In this document: in pieces, positions 1 through 11,959 of the stretch | How the letters are laid out: the number at the start of each line of letters is the position of its first letter | Numbering within the stretch: position 1 is the first letter of the stretch | From: Conoideocrella luteorostrata | Lineage: Eukaryota > Ascomycota > Sordariomycetes > Hypocreales > Clavicipitaceae | Direction of reading: 5' to 3' | Assembly: GCA_032433595.1 (NCBI GenBank) | Contig: JASWJB010000172.1 | Location: 1 to 64,000, forward strand | DNA length: 64,000 nucleotides | Notes under the pieces: model-generated | Told to the model about the DNA's origin: nothing | Database searches by the model: none | The model's input: the letters and a program-made list of their open reading frames with translations, nothing else | Position numbers and translations under genes: made by a program

Positions 1-425
1 TTTTTTTTAAAAAAAAACCAGGAGGGGGGGAGGAAGGCGCTTAGAGGTGTAGTATACTCTTTAGACAGCGATAGCACTAAAGAACATTAGCGCTGCTAGC
101 TTCTGGCGATAAATTCTAATCACACCAGCGACAAGAACATTATAAATTTAGTGCCGCTAACCATTTTTATGCCTAATTCAGCAAGAGCCTAAGCGCGCGT
201 GAAAATAGCTAAGTATCACGAACTAAATTTAGCTAAGGATTTCTTAACACCTGATTTATTTGTTAGGCAATTAGCTACTTAAATCAGGACAATACTAATC
301 AGCCTAGGTAAAAAGGTGTAGCAACAGCACAACTATACAATAACGCAGCATAACACAATAATATCCTTCACACGCACAAGAAACATTACCCTTCTCATTT
401 TATTTCCCCACCACCGCAACGCAAA
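1..425. other. AT-rich gene-free edge with homopolymer tract
   Basis: The window opens with a run of T followed by a run of A and then a G-rich stretch (1-40). The rest is AT-rich with frequent TTAG/CTAA words and no readable protein. I see no gene or RNA. Confidence 0.5.
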
Positions 426-1445
426 ATGTCGCACACCGAAAAGTCAATTATCCTACAGGATATAATAAGAAATCTTAATGTAGGGGATGCTACCGCGTTA
501 AAGAATGTCTTCATGTATAGCTAAGTGCTTGAACAGTGCTTTACATCACGAGTTAGCCCCGTGAACTACCTGTCCCTAACGTTCAAGTATCCTCTTACAC
601 TACTTTCTGCTATGTTTAACTCTGGTTGTGTTATCACTAGCCCGCGAGCTTTGGAATTTTTTATTCCTGCCTCTACAAAAGAAGACAAAACATAGACCTT
701 TTTTATCCCTAGATACAAAGAATCAGTTTTAGATATAGTTAACGTATTAGAGGTCTGCGGGGTGTCTTAGCAGCTTGAGGCTAACGAGGCCGTTAAGTCA
801 CTTCGCGAATTAAAAACAGTCTCCGTTCCCAGTATAATGTTCGATTGTCTTTGTTCATGGACAGAGCCATTTAACCCCTCCATGGCGGAGAAAACCCTTG
901 GCAAATGGCTATGCAGCGCGATGAGATTATACAGAGAGCTAAGCAATAACGAAAAGCGCAAGGCACGCTCCTTCGTTATATCCAACCTCGGGAACAGCAC
1001 ATTGAAAGTTGTCCCTGAAAGAATAAAAGGGACTAGTACAAAAGATGCGCATTATGCAAACAAGATACTGAGTACCCTTCAAGGGCGTGTTCAGACGGAA
1101 GCGGGGGCTGTCAATGTTCAGCTCATCATAGGGTCGTTCGATCAAGGCATCAACAATTGCATGGCCTTCATTAAGGATTTTTATGCAAGTCATGTTCAGT
1201 GCTTTATTAGTGGCTGGTGTGCGGCTCACATGCACTATCAAAAGTCCAGTGCCAAGAAGGCTACACTGTGGAGACGCTGGCCAGGGCAGACCTACCACAA
1301 CGCTCACCTTGAGGTGAAAAAATACAAATTTCTCGGCTTCTCTTTCTCCTCAAACAGGAATACAGGGCCTATCACGCGCTCATTCAAAGACTCGGATTCA
1401 TTTTTGCTTGAGTATGGAGACCTATACCGCCCTTATATTCGATAA
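426..1445 (+). pseudogene. RIP-degraded uncharacterised fungal protein
   Basis: One reading frame runs from an ATG at 426 to the stop ending at 1445, interrupted by three internal stops (TAA near 522, TAG near 693, TAG near 768). From 769 on the frame is open for more than 220 codons. The segment VQCFISGWCAAHMHY near 1195-1240 resembles a family of uncharacterised proteins that I recall from Fusarium accessory genomes. In that family an earlier GSRA...DFY-like stretch suggests a nucleotidyltransferase-type fold; here that part reads SPRALEFFIP. The stops are TAA or TAG, consistent with CAA/CAG or TGG having mutated. The function is unknown; that this is a decayed gene is fairly secure, the family is from memory. 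Confidence 0.55.
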
Positions 1446-2228
1446 TCACACCATTCTCTACTAGCCACTTGGCTTTCGGAAAGGAGGAACAGCGTTGGGG
1501 CAATATTCTGGACAGAATTTAATGGACGTATCTTCTTGGTTTAAAACTTATTCAAGAAGTGCTATAAGCATTCCCGGATGACCTTTGCTTCACACAGCGT
1601 GGATCTCCCTCTGAACAGGCTTCGGCGCCTAAGCAACCTTGTCGCCGTGAATACGACAGAGCCTAACGAGCTTAGGGCAGAAACCTTTCGAAGTTCAGTA
1701 GGCCTGTTCAAGGGTGGCCCAAAATGGCAACTTGCGGATCTAGCTAGGACAGGGACTGTCTTCAATAATTTGCGGGACGCCACGCTATGGTCTTAGGCAT
1801 TGTGAAGTGTACAAACGTTAGTCCAAGGATTAATAAAATTTAGTTTTTGAAATTGTAATGTTTCTTAAATATGCCTATGTTCGCTAGTGATTAGACAAAA
1901 TAACTACTTAAAGCGCTTCCACGCCAGCAAGGTGGTGAGGCCCATGGCCCTCTGTTGAGCGGAGATTCCTCGCGATCAAAAAAAGGTCATTGTGTGAGTG
2001 GGGGTAGCATTAACGCAGCGACTAATAAACGTCTTAATCGAGACTACCACCCGTTTACTCCGGTCTAGCTGAAAGAAATAATCGGCGCAAGAAGACCTTT
2101 ATTTGCGGATGTCTCTAGATTATAAATAAAGCGATTGCGCCGGACAAAAAGAGAAAGATTTGAACCACAAACTATTCCAGAATTACATATACTTTTAACA
2201 TCTGCCTGCAATCCCATACTCTTTAAAC
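1446..2228. other. AT-rich sequence, no gene seen
   Basis: Directly downstream of the first relic the sequence stays fairly balanced to about 1800, and short open stretches exist on both strands (1562-1796). They overlap each other and show no recognisable motif. They could be the decayed 3' end of the preceding gene. From 1800 to 2228 only stop-rich AT-rich DNA is visible. Confidence 0.4.
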
Positions 2229-2515
2229 ATGGAATCTAGAGGGCCTCCCTATCACTATCCACAAACACAGAACCCTGGTGATATCGGGTTTTACCCCGCT
2301 TTACAAGAGCGAGATAAGTTGCAATCAGAGGTTACTCGACTTTGCCTTGCAAGGAAATATAAAGATCGTCTGGCACGGCTAAGAAAGGAAAATTACAGAC
2401 TTGCCCAAGACATTTAGCACTTGCAGTCTATAAGAACGCAAGAGAAGAGGGAAGCGGAAAACGCAATATAGCAGCTGTTAAACCAATTGCTTGCTTTACG
2501 ACACTTTGTATGATT
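2229..2515 (+). pseudogene. Coiled-coil protein remnant
   Basis: A frame with an ATG at 2229 encodes a Tyr/Pro-rich start and then a charged helix with Glu/Arg/Lys/Leu spacing (residues about 28-60). A TAG stops it at 2415-2417. The same frame continues as a helical Gln/Glu/Arg-rich segment through another TAG to about 2515. The pattern is that of a coiled coil, for example the leucine-zipper part of a regulator, but no basic DNA-binding region is clear. Both breaks are TAG where Gln would fit the helix. I do not recognise the family. Confidence 0.35.
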
Positions 2516-3937
2516 CTCTTCTTAGAATTATGTCTGCTTTAAAAAAACTGATTTTGCTTATAGGGACCTCCACCTCTGGTCAAATAATCTAGTGTGGTCC
2601 GCAACTGCTCATATGGCAAGGTTAAAAGAGCCGTACCCAATGAGGCCGTATTGGAAAATAAGAGAATGTAGCTAGCCTATATCACCATTGAACATAATTA
2701 AACTTCTTTAACCTGCTACTCCTATGATCAGAATAAGCGCCCATGAAATGTGATGGCATATCAGCGGGGCGCAATGGTTCGACGACTTAGCGGGGGTACT
2801 TGCCTGCCGCTTCTTTGTGCTCTACTGCCAGACTCGCCAGAAAGGTAAGGGTCTTTATTGCGAAGGCACGGCAGGTAATAGAAGCTAAGCAAGACCCGAT
2901 GTATAACCAGATAGCGCAATTCGCAAAATTTTGTTGGTTTACTCCAGGAGAGTGCGTCCCTGACTAATCAGAGACTTGGCCTTTACACATTTGACTGCAA
3001 TGAGTAATTTAACTACTACAATTATCCATATTACCTTGATTAAATCCAGCGCATTATCGCCTGATGGAGAGCAGAGGCCAGAAAGCTCAACTCTTGAGCT
3101 GCTCCTCACGTGTCCCCATAGGGTTAGTTGACAATAGGGACACCTTTTCCTCCCCCCCAGAACAATAATTACAGTATATGGAATAAAAACACGGGAGGTG
3201 GTATGGCTCTGACAGTCTTATTCAGAGAAGCAAATATATATTTCCTGTTGACGAGGTAAAATCCGTTATCCTTAGTCCTGTTTATTAGCTCTAAAACAGT
3301 CTATAGGAAGAGTGTAATTAGATGGATATGTTTCATAAATTCTTTCTTGTCGCTTGAAATAATGTGCTATTTTCTGCCCTAATTAATACCTCCTAACCTC
3401 TTCGAATTCTTGATTTAGGTACTAGCATAGGCATTTGGCCTATTAAAGTATTCCAGTAAGTATTATCATCGTCGCGAGTTGAGTATTAATTTAACGAACG
3501 GCAGAAAATACCCTCACGTCTTTGTGCTAGGGGTGGATTTTAATATGATTTAACCAAAAATATTGGTTCTCACGACACTGAGCCAACAAAGTGTATTTAG
3601 CTAAAGGAAGTAGGATTCCACAGCATATGGAGCCGCCTAGATAACTCAACATAGAGGGATCTTAGGCGATTCTTGGACGCGACTGGGATCTAATACATGC
3701 ACGAACACTATTTAGAAGTGTTCAATGCTGGGAGGAAATATACTCAAAAATCTTGAAGTAAAGTTCCCCTGCCCTTATCTTCTCACTTCACGCTATCCTT
3801 AACAAGATTACAGGCATCTTAAGCCGGGTAATGGCTTTTTAGAGCAAGTAGAGTTGGATTAGGTGCCGCATTCTGATCATGGTTAAATCGATAAGACAAG
3901 CCCTCTAAGTGTATGGATTAATCAGTTTCTAATAGCG
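2516..3937. other. AT-rich sequence, no gene seen
   Basis: This stretch is stop-rich on all frames. I see no protein motif, RNA or tandem repeat. Isolated GC-richer patches (2760-2880, 3070-3140) may be residues of older genes. Confidence 0.4.
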
Positions 3938-4330
3938 ATGGAGAGACACGGTCGCTCTATGAGAGTTGCTCCCAAAAAAACCAAGAGGCAACTAGCGTTG
4001 GCTAGCTTTAAAGATATTCACGAAGAAGTACATCAAATATGCTTTAATCCTTGGCTCAATGACAAGCATAAGATGTGTGTGGCCTCTTGGTTTAACATCG
4101 GACTTTACCACGCTTTAATAGCTTTTTCGTATGCCTCTATGACTCGGTATCTTGGTATGTCAAAAAATAAGGTGGACTAGCTATGTCAAGGGATGGCTAA
4201 AGATATGTGCTCCTTTAAACACAAAGCTTATTGTAAATTATATGTTAACCCCTGTCCGGCGTCGAACTAATGGACTGACTCTACACGTAAAGATATATTT
4301 GGACAGCTAGACAACCTGATCATAATGGAG
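3938..4330 (+). pseudogene. Unrecognised degraded protein
   Basis: An ATG-initiated frame of 80 codons (3938-4180) begins with a basic stretch and continues with segments such as FKDIHEEVHQICFNPW and WFNIGLYHALIAFSYASMTRY. After the TAG at 4178 the same frame stays protein-like (CQGMAKDMCSFKHKAYCKLY) with further TAA/TAG stops up to about 4330. The aromatic-rich, well-mixed composition differs from random AT-rich sequence. I do not recognise the family. Confidence 0.35.
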
Positions 4331-4876
4331 AATAAGTGACAGAACGAAGGGGAAAGCAGATTAGTTACTGACGTAGGTCTTTAGGAATATTGAGAAGGAT
4401 TATATTGAAATCTAGCGAGTGGACGCTGATAAGATCAGCACTTTTAGAATTACCTGACTTCTATACAAGCTATACCTGACTTCTGCAATTGCTATAGATT
4501 ACTCTGTCTTTGTTGTGAAATTTTGATAGTGATTACCATAGATTAAGGGCTTTTAGGGTTAAGTTTTATCGAAGAGTCATGCATTTTTTAACCAAATTTC
4601 CCTCTTTGTCCTTAATCTTTATAGCCTATTAACTGAAGACGTCTATAATCCCGTCTATAGCTTCACTGAAGCTATGCCTTCTGACTTTAGTTAGCCAATG
4701 ATAAATCTTATCCTTTGACATCAACGGCTTATTCTCAAAACTAGCTATCTATTGCGTCACTGGTTCCGGTTAGTAGGAAGAATGCGGGGGAGTGGGTCGT
4801 GCAGAGTGACCTTACCTAGTTGTGTATATCTGTCTCTATTGGACACAGAAGGCTCGTTTTTCTTAATAATTTCGCC
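4331..4876. other. AT-rich sequence, no gene seen
   Basis: Stop-rich sequence with a short imperfect direct repeat around 4450-4485 (two copies of a TACCTGACTTCT-containing unit). No gene is visible. Confidence 0.4.
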
Positions 4877-5773
4877 CTAATACTCCATGTTGCAGGGGAA
4901 GGGGAAGTGTCTGATATCTCTAGTACCAGCGATAAGTGCATCCGTATTCAGTCTCTCGGTAATAGCCGTGCATGTCTGCTCTGTAATCAACTTCTCGTAA
5001 TCTGGCATCCACAGATTCCTATCGAAAGGGTGATCTGTATTCTTATACAATCTTCTCGAACAAACCACACCAATGAGGATATCTACTGTGCATTGTTCTA
5101 ACCCTGTGGGAGGTATAATATCCTGCTTGGCCCACGAAGAAAGATAGGCATCTAATGCCTAAGCATAGAAAAGCTTTATCGGCTGTGACAGAGGCAACCC
5201 CGTTTGCTTCATAACCTCTTCATTGTAAATGCTGAAGTGATCTTTGAATCGATCGTAAATTGCCAAGAGCTTACCTTCCAATAACGGTGAGGCGAGGATG
5301 CTTATCATGTGCAGTGTCTCGTCAATGGCATTGCGCATTGTGAATTTGTCACCAATTGTCTATCCTCTAGCCATGGCAAGGTTAAATAAATAGCCGTTAC
5401 CTTGATGAATGAGCGAACGCAAGTCCTGCTTAGAGAGCGTGGCGATTAAACGCTGAGGGTCTTTATCTAGGATATATACCTAAACCTCCTCTTCGAATCT
5501 GTGGGAGGCCTGATCATCAAATGACTGTTGATTATCATTGTTATTATTATTAGTGCTTTCTTCTCTAGTGTTTTCAGAGGATGCGTTTGTGGAAGCATTC
5601 TTTATCTCTCTAGTTAAGCCACCAGCCGCCCCACGTGTTTTTGCTTTGATGTTACTGTAAGTCTTATCACGATGATTTTTAACGTTCGGAAGAGACGAAA
5701 CGCAGGTTGCAGTGCCAATATCCACGCCAATGGCACTTAATGGGGGCGTTAGAGCACTACCTGGGCAAACCAT
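4877..5773 (-). pseudogene. Degraded protein with Asn/Ser-rich linker, unknown family
   Basis: On the minus strand one frame reads from 5773 towards 4877 with few interruptions. It begins with a short conserved-looking segment (SAIGVDIGTATCVSSLP), passes through a low-complexity linker rich in Asn, Ser, Thr and Glu near 5540-5600, and then becomes helical (RLIATLSKQDLRSLIHQGNG, 5470-5380). The last open part (5068-4877) contains RRLYKNTDHPFDRNLW. Internal stops are mostly TAA/TAG. The GVDIGT string recalls the phosphate-binding loop of Hsp70/actin-type ATPases, but one string is not enough to assign that family. Confidence 0.35.
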
Positions 5774-5961
5774 TAGTCTGAAAAGTGAGGTGGGTGCGAA
5801 ATTACTTTGTTCTAGTTAGCTATAAGGTACAGAGGAGTTGTTTAATGTTTTCTTCTCTTGAAAAATTAATTAACTTACGGAATAGTGAGATGCAACTTAG
5901 GAACTTGCCTGGTTTTCTCTTTATCACTCTTGACTAGTTGCTCCTTACTGTTATTCCTTAT

Positions 5962-6843
5962 CTATGAGGAGCTTTCTAATGAGCAGTCACTTTCCAATGA
6001 GTAATCACTATGATGGTCTAACCAAGTCTGCATCTGGCTTTTTGCACACTTGACCCAGTCTCTGATTTTATTCGGCGCAAGTCCAGGATTTCTTTCGGCA
6101 AGAGCGGAACCCATGTTTAACTTCCCGATAGATAAATTACTTTGCCTAAGAGACCTGTCTGCATGAGTATTGCGTTGTGTCTTTTCTCTGGTAAAATTAT
6201 CACATTTCGGAAAACCTATATCGTTAATAGCGGCAATGTTACACAAGTTGTTGTTGCGAGATTTTGAACGGTGAAGAGGTCTTGGAACTGTACATGGTGA
6301 CACTGGAGTTAAAGTGCTTGTCTCTGAATCTGCCTTTATGTTCAAACTTCTATCGAATGAAAATGGTGATTAGCTGGAGGTGATTCCAGAAGTTGTTTTC
6401 AGGGGATTTGAGGGAAACAAAGCGGAACCAGCTGCTAAATTGGTTATAAGAAGGCATTTTGGCTGAATCGCTTTAGTTCTGGCCTGGAGTCTAATCTTAT
6501 TTCTAGGTCTGATGGCGATGGTTTCATCAATTAAAGTTCGGACCAATATAGCTTTTTTCAACACCCTAGTTTGTTCTAAGATATTCAGGACAATTTCCTC
6601 AATAGCATCGCGCAAGTTAGCCACGTTGTGAGTGCTGCAAGTCGCAGAAACACCTTCCTTGGCATCCCAAATGTGAGTATTGGTGCTGTTTCCGGATCTA
6701 TTGGCAGAATTTCTGGATTCTGGAATTGCATTAGATAGTACGCTAACGTTGTTATGTGGCGGAAAGGTAGTCGTAGACGTTAAAGCACTGCATGGCTGGT
6801 CGGCAAACCTGCTGGACGATGAGTGGGAGGGAGCCCTGAACAT
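5962..6843 (-). pseudogene. Ser/Asn-rich degraded protein
   Basis: Two open blocks in the same minus-strand frame (6843-6370 and 6345-5962) are separated by one stop. Block one has a Ser/Thr/Asn-rich start and then a predicted helix (ANLRDAIEEIVLNILEQTRV) followed by a basic segment. Block two is basic and polar and ends with two short direct repeats around SLESDCSLESS. The composition suggests a mainly disordered, possibly nuclear protein. It lies upstream of the relic at 4877-5773 on the same strand, so both could be parts of one gene separated by decayed introns. The family is not recognised. Confidence 0.3.
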
Positions 6844-7078
6844 GGATTAGTTATTAGCTCTAGATTAAATCATGAAAGCTTGTCCTTTGTGTTAGTAACA
6901 CTTACGGTACTTTAATGCGTAAATTATGTAGATTTCTTGTTGTCTTTATTCTGTTTATACTAAAACTGTCTCTTTTGTACTTCTTTATCCATAAGATATC
7001 TCCCTTAGGCTAGGGGCTTTCTTATTGAGGCGCTAGCGTTTGGGAGACTGCTTGCTTGTTTTCTTGTGTACATTGGAT

Positions 7079-8700
7079 CTAATCACTAACCCTTTCTAAT
7101 GCATCATCTGGCGAGTGTTTGTGCTCTAAAAGAAAAGACATGATTTGTGCTGTGCTGAATTCCAGGCATAGAAATTTGGCAGTAAAGTCGGCTGCAAGCT
7201 TGTTAATAGGATCTGGCGCAATGTCTTGTGTTTGCACCTGTACGACAAGATCTCCATTCTGATCTGTTGCTGTATAGTTCACGATTTTCTGAGTAGAACA
7301 ATAACCGCATCTCCTAAACAAAAGTTTCTATAGATTTATCACGGAATTGATCCACGCTCTTAGGCTCGGTTCTCTAGTATCCGGCTTCTCTAATTGCCGC
7401 AATTTCACATTCGGGGTATCTTCCTGGATGTTAGAATGATTTCTCTGCCTGTAAAAGAAAACAAAAAGATTCTTGATCACATTTTGGTTAGCAAATTTGA
7501 CCTTAAGCTTTTTGTTGATGCGACCTGGTTATATAAGGGCGTCGTTTAGTTTATCGATATGATTTGTCGTTATAAACAAGATTCGACCGTCTTGTGATAC
7601 CACTCTATTAAGCGTATTTAAGAGTCCCAAAAGAGAGAGATTCCCTTGATTTTCTTCAGAGTTATAAGGATTTTGCCAGCGATTTGTTCCAACAGCATTA
7701 ATGTCCTCTAGTAAAATAACGCACCTTTCAGGAAGGTTATGGAAAAGTTTGTCTAATATTTTGTTATTCACGCTAGGGATACTGACAGTTCGAATATTAA
7801 AATCGAATGCGCTAGCCACCGCTAAGATAAGGCTGGACTTTCCGGTGCCGGGCGGGCCAAAAAGCAGATATCCCCTTCGATATAGAATGCTTCGCTGAGT
7901 ATACTAATCCCGAGTGCTTGGATCAAGAAACTCCTTTAAGTTATTTACTAGCCCTTTCTTCTGTGATTCGCATGTAATAACTATTGACAGTGGTTGCTTG
8001 TTTTTAGTGGCTATCTTCTTCCAATTGTTTCTATAGTTCTAAAATACTGCGATCTTATCTTAAGTCTGTTTAAGATATTCGTCCTGACACTCTTTAATAA
8101 GATCTCTGAGTATTTTTCTAGATCTACTAAAGCAAGAAATAGTGATTATTTCCTCGTGGTGTAGCCTAGTTATCCTGGTTTGGGTTTAATAATAGAGCAT
8201 TTTACCTTTAAACTAGAAAAAAAAGCTAGTATTCTAGGGAGAATAGCAGAGTGGTTTCTTGCCTTTCTTGGATAAGCTATCTCCAAAATTCCACTTTACC
8301 CCTGCTTAAGCAATAATTGATCTTGCTGAGTAGTTGGATCCATGAGATGAAATCTAAGCCAAAAGCATGTCATGCGCCTCGTTTAAAGCTTTCACAGAGA
8401 TTATTAAGACTGGTTGGAGTTAGATTAAGATTTCTATAGTGAACATTAATACTAACTGAAATAAGCTTCTAGGAATAACTATAGCTTGCCAAAGAGAGTA
8501 CGCAACATTGCTAAAGCTCCAAGGATAAACATCGCTGGTGCAGAGCTCTGCAAACCCAAGAACAGGAGTTCTAGGACTCTATTATTGGGGAAATTAGTAA
8601 ATAGAGTGTCTATTGTACCGAAAGGTATAGTGAAAAGTTGTGAGGCCGTGAAATGGCTTGCGTTTGTGGCTGCACACTCAGTATTAAGCATGATATAAAG
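7079..8700 (-). pseudogene. BCS1-like AAA ATPase, RIP-degraded
   Basis: The minus strand carries the parts of a fungal BCS1-type AAA ATPase in the right order. An N-terminal hydrophobic region lies at 8691-8479. The Walker A loop GPPGTGKSS follows an RRGYLLF lead-in at about 7880-7830. Walker B is CVILLEDIN at about 7735-7700, then the sensor segment FITTNHIDKLNDALI (7570-7529), and a C-terminal tail with FLLEHKHSPDDALERV at 7140-7085. BCS1 proteins are mitochondrial inner-membrane or related chaperones; accessory fungal copies often have unknown roles. Walker B reads EDIN instead of the usual EDID, a G-to-A change that would itself remove a key acidic residue. Stops and frame losses between 8480 and 7880 and at 7529-7321 make it non-functional. 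Confidence 0.8.
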
Positions 8701-9370
8701 AGGGAGGAAAATAATATACTTAGATGTGGTCTAATATATATCTAAAATATGAGCTATCTTAGATGCGAGCAGCGAGGAAGTGAGCAGGAAGTAGCTTTTT
8801 ATAGATAATTAAGTTCTGTTGGCATGACCGCGTGAGCAGATTCTCTTGTATTTAAGGTGATTAATTCTGTTAAATTTAGACCGCTTTCCCCACATATCTA
8901 GCTTTCTCGTCATAGTTACATCTAGATCAGAAAAAAGTGCGCTAATAGTTAGCTTTCCTGCAAGCCATATGCATGTTGGCCGGAAATTGTTGATTATGCC
9001 GAGAGTCTCTAATCACACATATTTGGTAGAGTTAACGGTGACTTTTCTAATTAAATTCTAATGCAACAACGTTTTTCCACTTTCTACACTTAGATACGTA
9101 ACCCACTAATTACTGGTTGACTTTATTGACAGATCTTAACTTAAAGTGTCATGTTAAACTTGGGCTTAACCTCTGCAGCTAAGGCGCACGACCAACAATC
9201 ATTCTGCAATCCACATTATAACAGATACCTTAATCAGGAATCAGCACAGGTGATTGTGTCTGAAGATTAAGACAATGTTTCACTTGTAGGTTTAAAGAAC
9301 CTCGAAATGTCAAGGATAACTATAAATTAAGCCTGTAAATTTCGCTAATATGGCAGGGTTCTAGCTTTTT
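8701..9370. other. AT-rich sequence, no gene seen
   Basis: Upstream flank of the BCS1-like relic. It is stop-rich on every frame, with no motif recognised. Confidence 0.4.
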
Positions 9371-9595
9371 AGCAGGGCAGCGAGCACAATTTAGCAGCCT
9401 ACAAATATCTTAGCAGGGGGCAACGCCAACCCCGCAGAAATTTTTAGCAGGGTAGCGAGCATAATTTAGTAGCCTATAAATATCTTAGCAGGGGTAACGC
9501 TAACCCCGCAGAAAGTTTTTAGGAGGGTAGCGAGCATAATTTAGCAGCCTGCATTTTCTCGGCGAGGGTACCACTAACCCCGCGGAAGGGTTACG
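9371..9595. repeat. 75-bp tandem repeat, three units
   Basis: Three head-to-tail units start at 9371, 9446 and 9521. Each begins with AGCAGGGNAGCGAGCA (the third with AGGAGGG), contains TTTAGNAGCCT in the middle and ends with TAACCCCGC(A/G)GAA. The spacing of the two starts is exactly 75 bp, a multiple of three, but no open frame crosses the array. Units differ mainly by C/T and G/A exchanges, as expected if RIP-like change acted after duplication. Confidence 0.8.
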
Positions 9596-10270
9596 AATAA
9601 CTATCCCTAGTTTTAATCTTTGTTAGCGTATGTAGTACTCTGTACGCCGCTACGGAACTATTAATGTAACTTCTTTGTAAAAATAGCTACATATAAGCGA
9701 AAAAATAAAAATCATATGAGAGTATTTTGCGCATTATTTTAGTGGTGGATTTCGTTCGAAAGTACAGAGTAGCAAAGATATGTAGATATATTAGTAGTAT
9801 AGGCACGTGACATAGGCCAATCACGGAAGAATCCGGGTTAAATTTTTCTGCCGCGAATTTGCTGGCGCTATGCGTCTTTTCGCTACTAGGGTATATTTGT
9901 TAACCTTGCGTAAAAATATTCTATGTGGATACAGATGAAAGTTTTAATCTCCGAACATTAATTACGATAATTAATACGAAGGTGGGCAGTGTGTGGCTTT
10001 ACACTCGATAGCCGCTCGAAAACCTGTCTACAGACTGAGCAATCTCTTTGATTAGAATAGAAAGGGGCTACAAGGTATGCGAGTATGTTTCCTTTGGGCT
10101 AAATAACCGGTAATAGTACCTTAGAATGCTATACGCCTTTTACGTTCTTGTTCTAAATAACCCAAAAAACTGGGCATTCTAAACAATTATTTTATGAGAG
10201 ACTGGTTAACAAAACTTAGACATAGAGTTAGTCTCCCATGGCCTGAAAAGACCTTAGTATAACATAATTT
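9596..10270. other. AT-rich sequence, no gene seen
   Basis: Sequence between the 75-bp repeats and the folylpolyglutamate synthase relic. No motif or frame can be supported; it may contain the decayed promoter and first codons of that relic. Confidence 0.4.
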
Positions 10271-11560
10271 AGGATCCTAATGTTTTGAACATTATTCACA
10301 TTACTGGAACGAAAGGCAAAGGAAGTATAGCAACCTTTACGGAATCGCTCCTTCGAAACCACTTTAATTAACTATCCCTCCCCTTTAAAACCGGCCTATA
10401 TATATCCCCTCACGTTATTGAAGAACGAGATCGCATTCGAATCGATTTTGAGCCGGTTTTAGAGAGCTTATTCACAAATGCTTTCTTCTACATTTGGGAA
10501 ACGCTGGGCCTGGATCTAGAGGGCACTAATAAAGCATATAAGCTAGGTTACCTCTAGTTTCTCACACTTCTCTCGTTCCATATATTTACCAATGAGAAGG
10601 TCAATGTTGCTATATACGAGGTTCATGCTGGTGGAAGGAAGGACGCAACAAACATCTTTGACGCTCCTGTGGCTTGTGGAATCACCGAAATCGGCTTAGA
10701 CCATGCTGATATCCTCGGACCTGACATTAAAAGCATTGTGTGGCACAAGAGCGGCATCATGAAACATGGGAGACCTGTATATTCCGTCGTCTAGTGCATA
10801 AGTACGGCGAACATGCTAGACCAAGCAGTAAACGACATTGGCTGCAGAATTAAATACGTTGACGCCCTTGAATCGCTACCAGAGCATCCTAACCTTGGTC
10901 AAGTGGTGCAAAGGCGAAACTTTGCGCTCGCGAAAAGGCTTGCAAGCTTATACCTCTCTGAGGTTAATTATAGCTTACGTCCAGGCGACGAAAACCTTGC
11001 CATTGAGATCGCGTTGCTATGCCGTTTTCACCTACACATAGATTGTATAGAATAGTATCTTGACTTAGCCTATAACTATCTTAGCCTCCCCACTGTAGTT
11101 TCGTGGTTCTAATCTGTCACGCGGGTAGACAACAGCGCAAAAATAAAGTTTTATTAACAAATTCTGATATTTGGACATTTATCTCATTGCAATACAGAGG
11201 AGCTTATAGATATGGTCATTGACAGCTGCGCAAAACTGAGTGTTTAATTTGACCACTTGATTTTATTGGCTTATTATCGATATAGTATGTTCTAACTACT
11301 GAGAAGTCGCGCTTGTATGTTAACACAGTCAAGATGATTAAATTCCTGATTTAATTATAGAAAGGTAACTCGAATTCTGGCGTTCTCGACAACCATAAAG
11401 AAGAATATCACAAGCGTCTGCGGCCAAAGAAGCGATTTCAATAGTGATGAATATGCAAAAGGAGCAGCCGGATACTTATTTCAAGGTCCTAGTCACGGGT
11501 TCAGTGCATCTTATTGGCGAGACCGCACGGGCATTAGGTTCTTAATACAATTTGCTTCCA
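10271..11560 (+). pseudogene. Folylpolyglutamate synthase, RIP-degraded
   Basis: The plus strand reads as a folylpolyglutamate synthase, the ATP-dependent ligase that adds glutamates to folates. The ATP-binding loop HITGTKGKGS lies at about 10296-10325. It is followed by FKTGLYISPHVIEERDRIRI (10387-10446), the catalytic-region block YEVHAGGRKDATN (10615-10655) with GLDHADILGP behind it, and the WHKSGIMK block (10741-10764). The C-terminal half continues with RRNFALAKRLA near 10915, ILIFGHLSHCNTEELID near 11165-11215 and the terminal VLVTGSVHLIGE near 11490-11525. Four or more TAA/TAG stops interrupt it, two of them where family members have Gln (GYLQFLTLL and the position after VYSVV). The copy is clearly dead. 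Folate metabolism needs a functional gene elsewhere, so this is probably an extra paralogue. Confidence 0.88.
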
Positions 11561-11959
11561 GGAAAAGGTGGTCTCGAGTGATGGAGCTTCATTGACGCTC
11601 CAACGTATGCTGGCTAAATTGTTCCTAAGCCAGTAAAATAATATCTTTTGTCTTTCATTATGGAAATTTAAATTGCTTGTGATTTAAATTTATGCGCGTC
11701 TGTATTATTTAACTTGTACTTTAAGTCTAATAAAGAATAAGCAATAATAGCATCTGTATAACCTTCTGGCTAAACCGCATTCAATGCTACGTGAGCTTCT
11801 ATCTAACAAGAAACTGCATATTCAGGATAGCCCATAAGATGCTCGAGAATAGCTATACTAAGCAGTAGTCTAAACCTATTAATGGTGTGGACTAGGGTGG
11901 ATTAGGATTCAGCATTAAAACGTGGTTAGAGTTGTTCTAATATAATTCGTGCTTTGCTT
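11561..11959. other. AT-rich sequence, no gene seen
   Basis: Region between two convergent relics. It is strongly AT-rich (11640-11760) and stop-rich, with nothing recognisable. Confidence 0.4.

Noticed and set aside
1..60. Telomere or chromosome end at the left edge
   Set aside because: The start is a homopolymer T/A run and a G-rich patch without TTAGGG/CCCTAA repeats.
5700..5773. Hsp70/actin-type ATPase, from the GVDIGT string
   Set aside because: Only a single short string fits; no further phosphate or adenosine motif follows.
9371..9595. A CRISPR-like array, because of regular spacing
   Set aside because: The units are contiguous 75-bp tandem repeats with no separate unique spacers, in a eukaryotic context.
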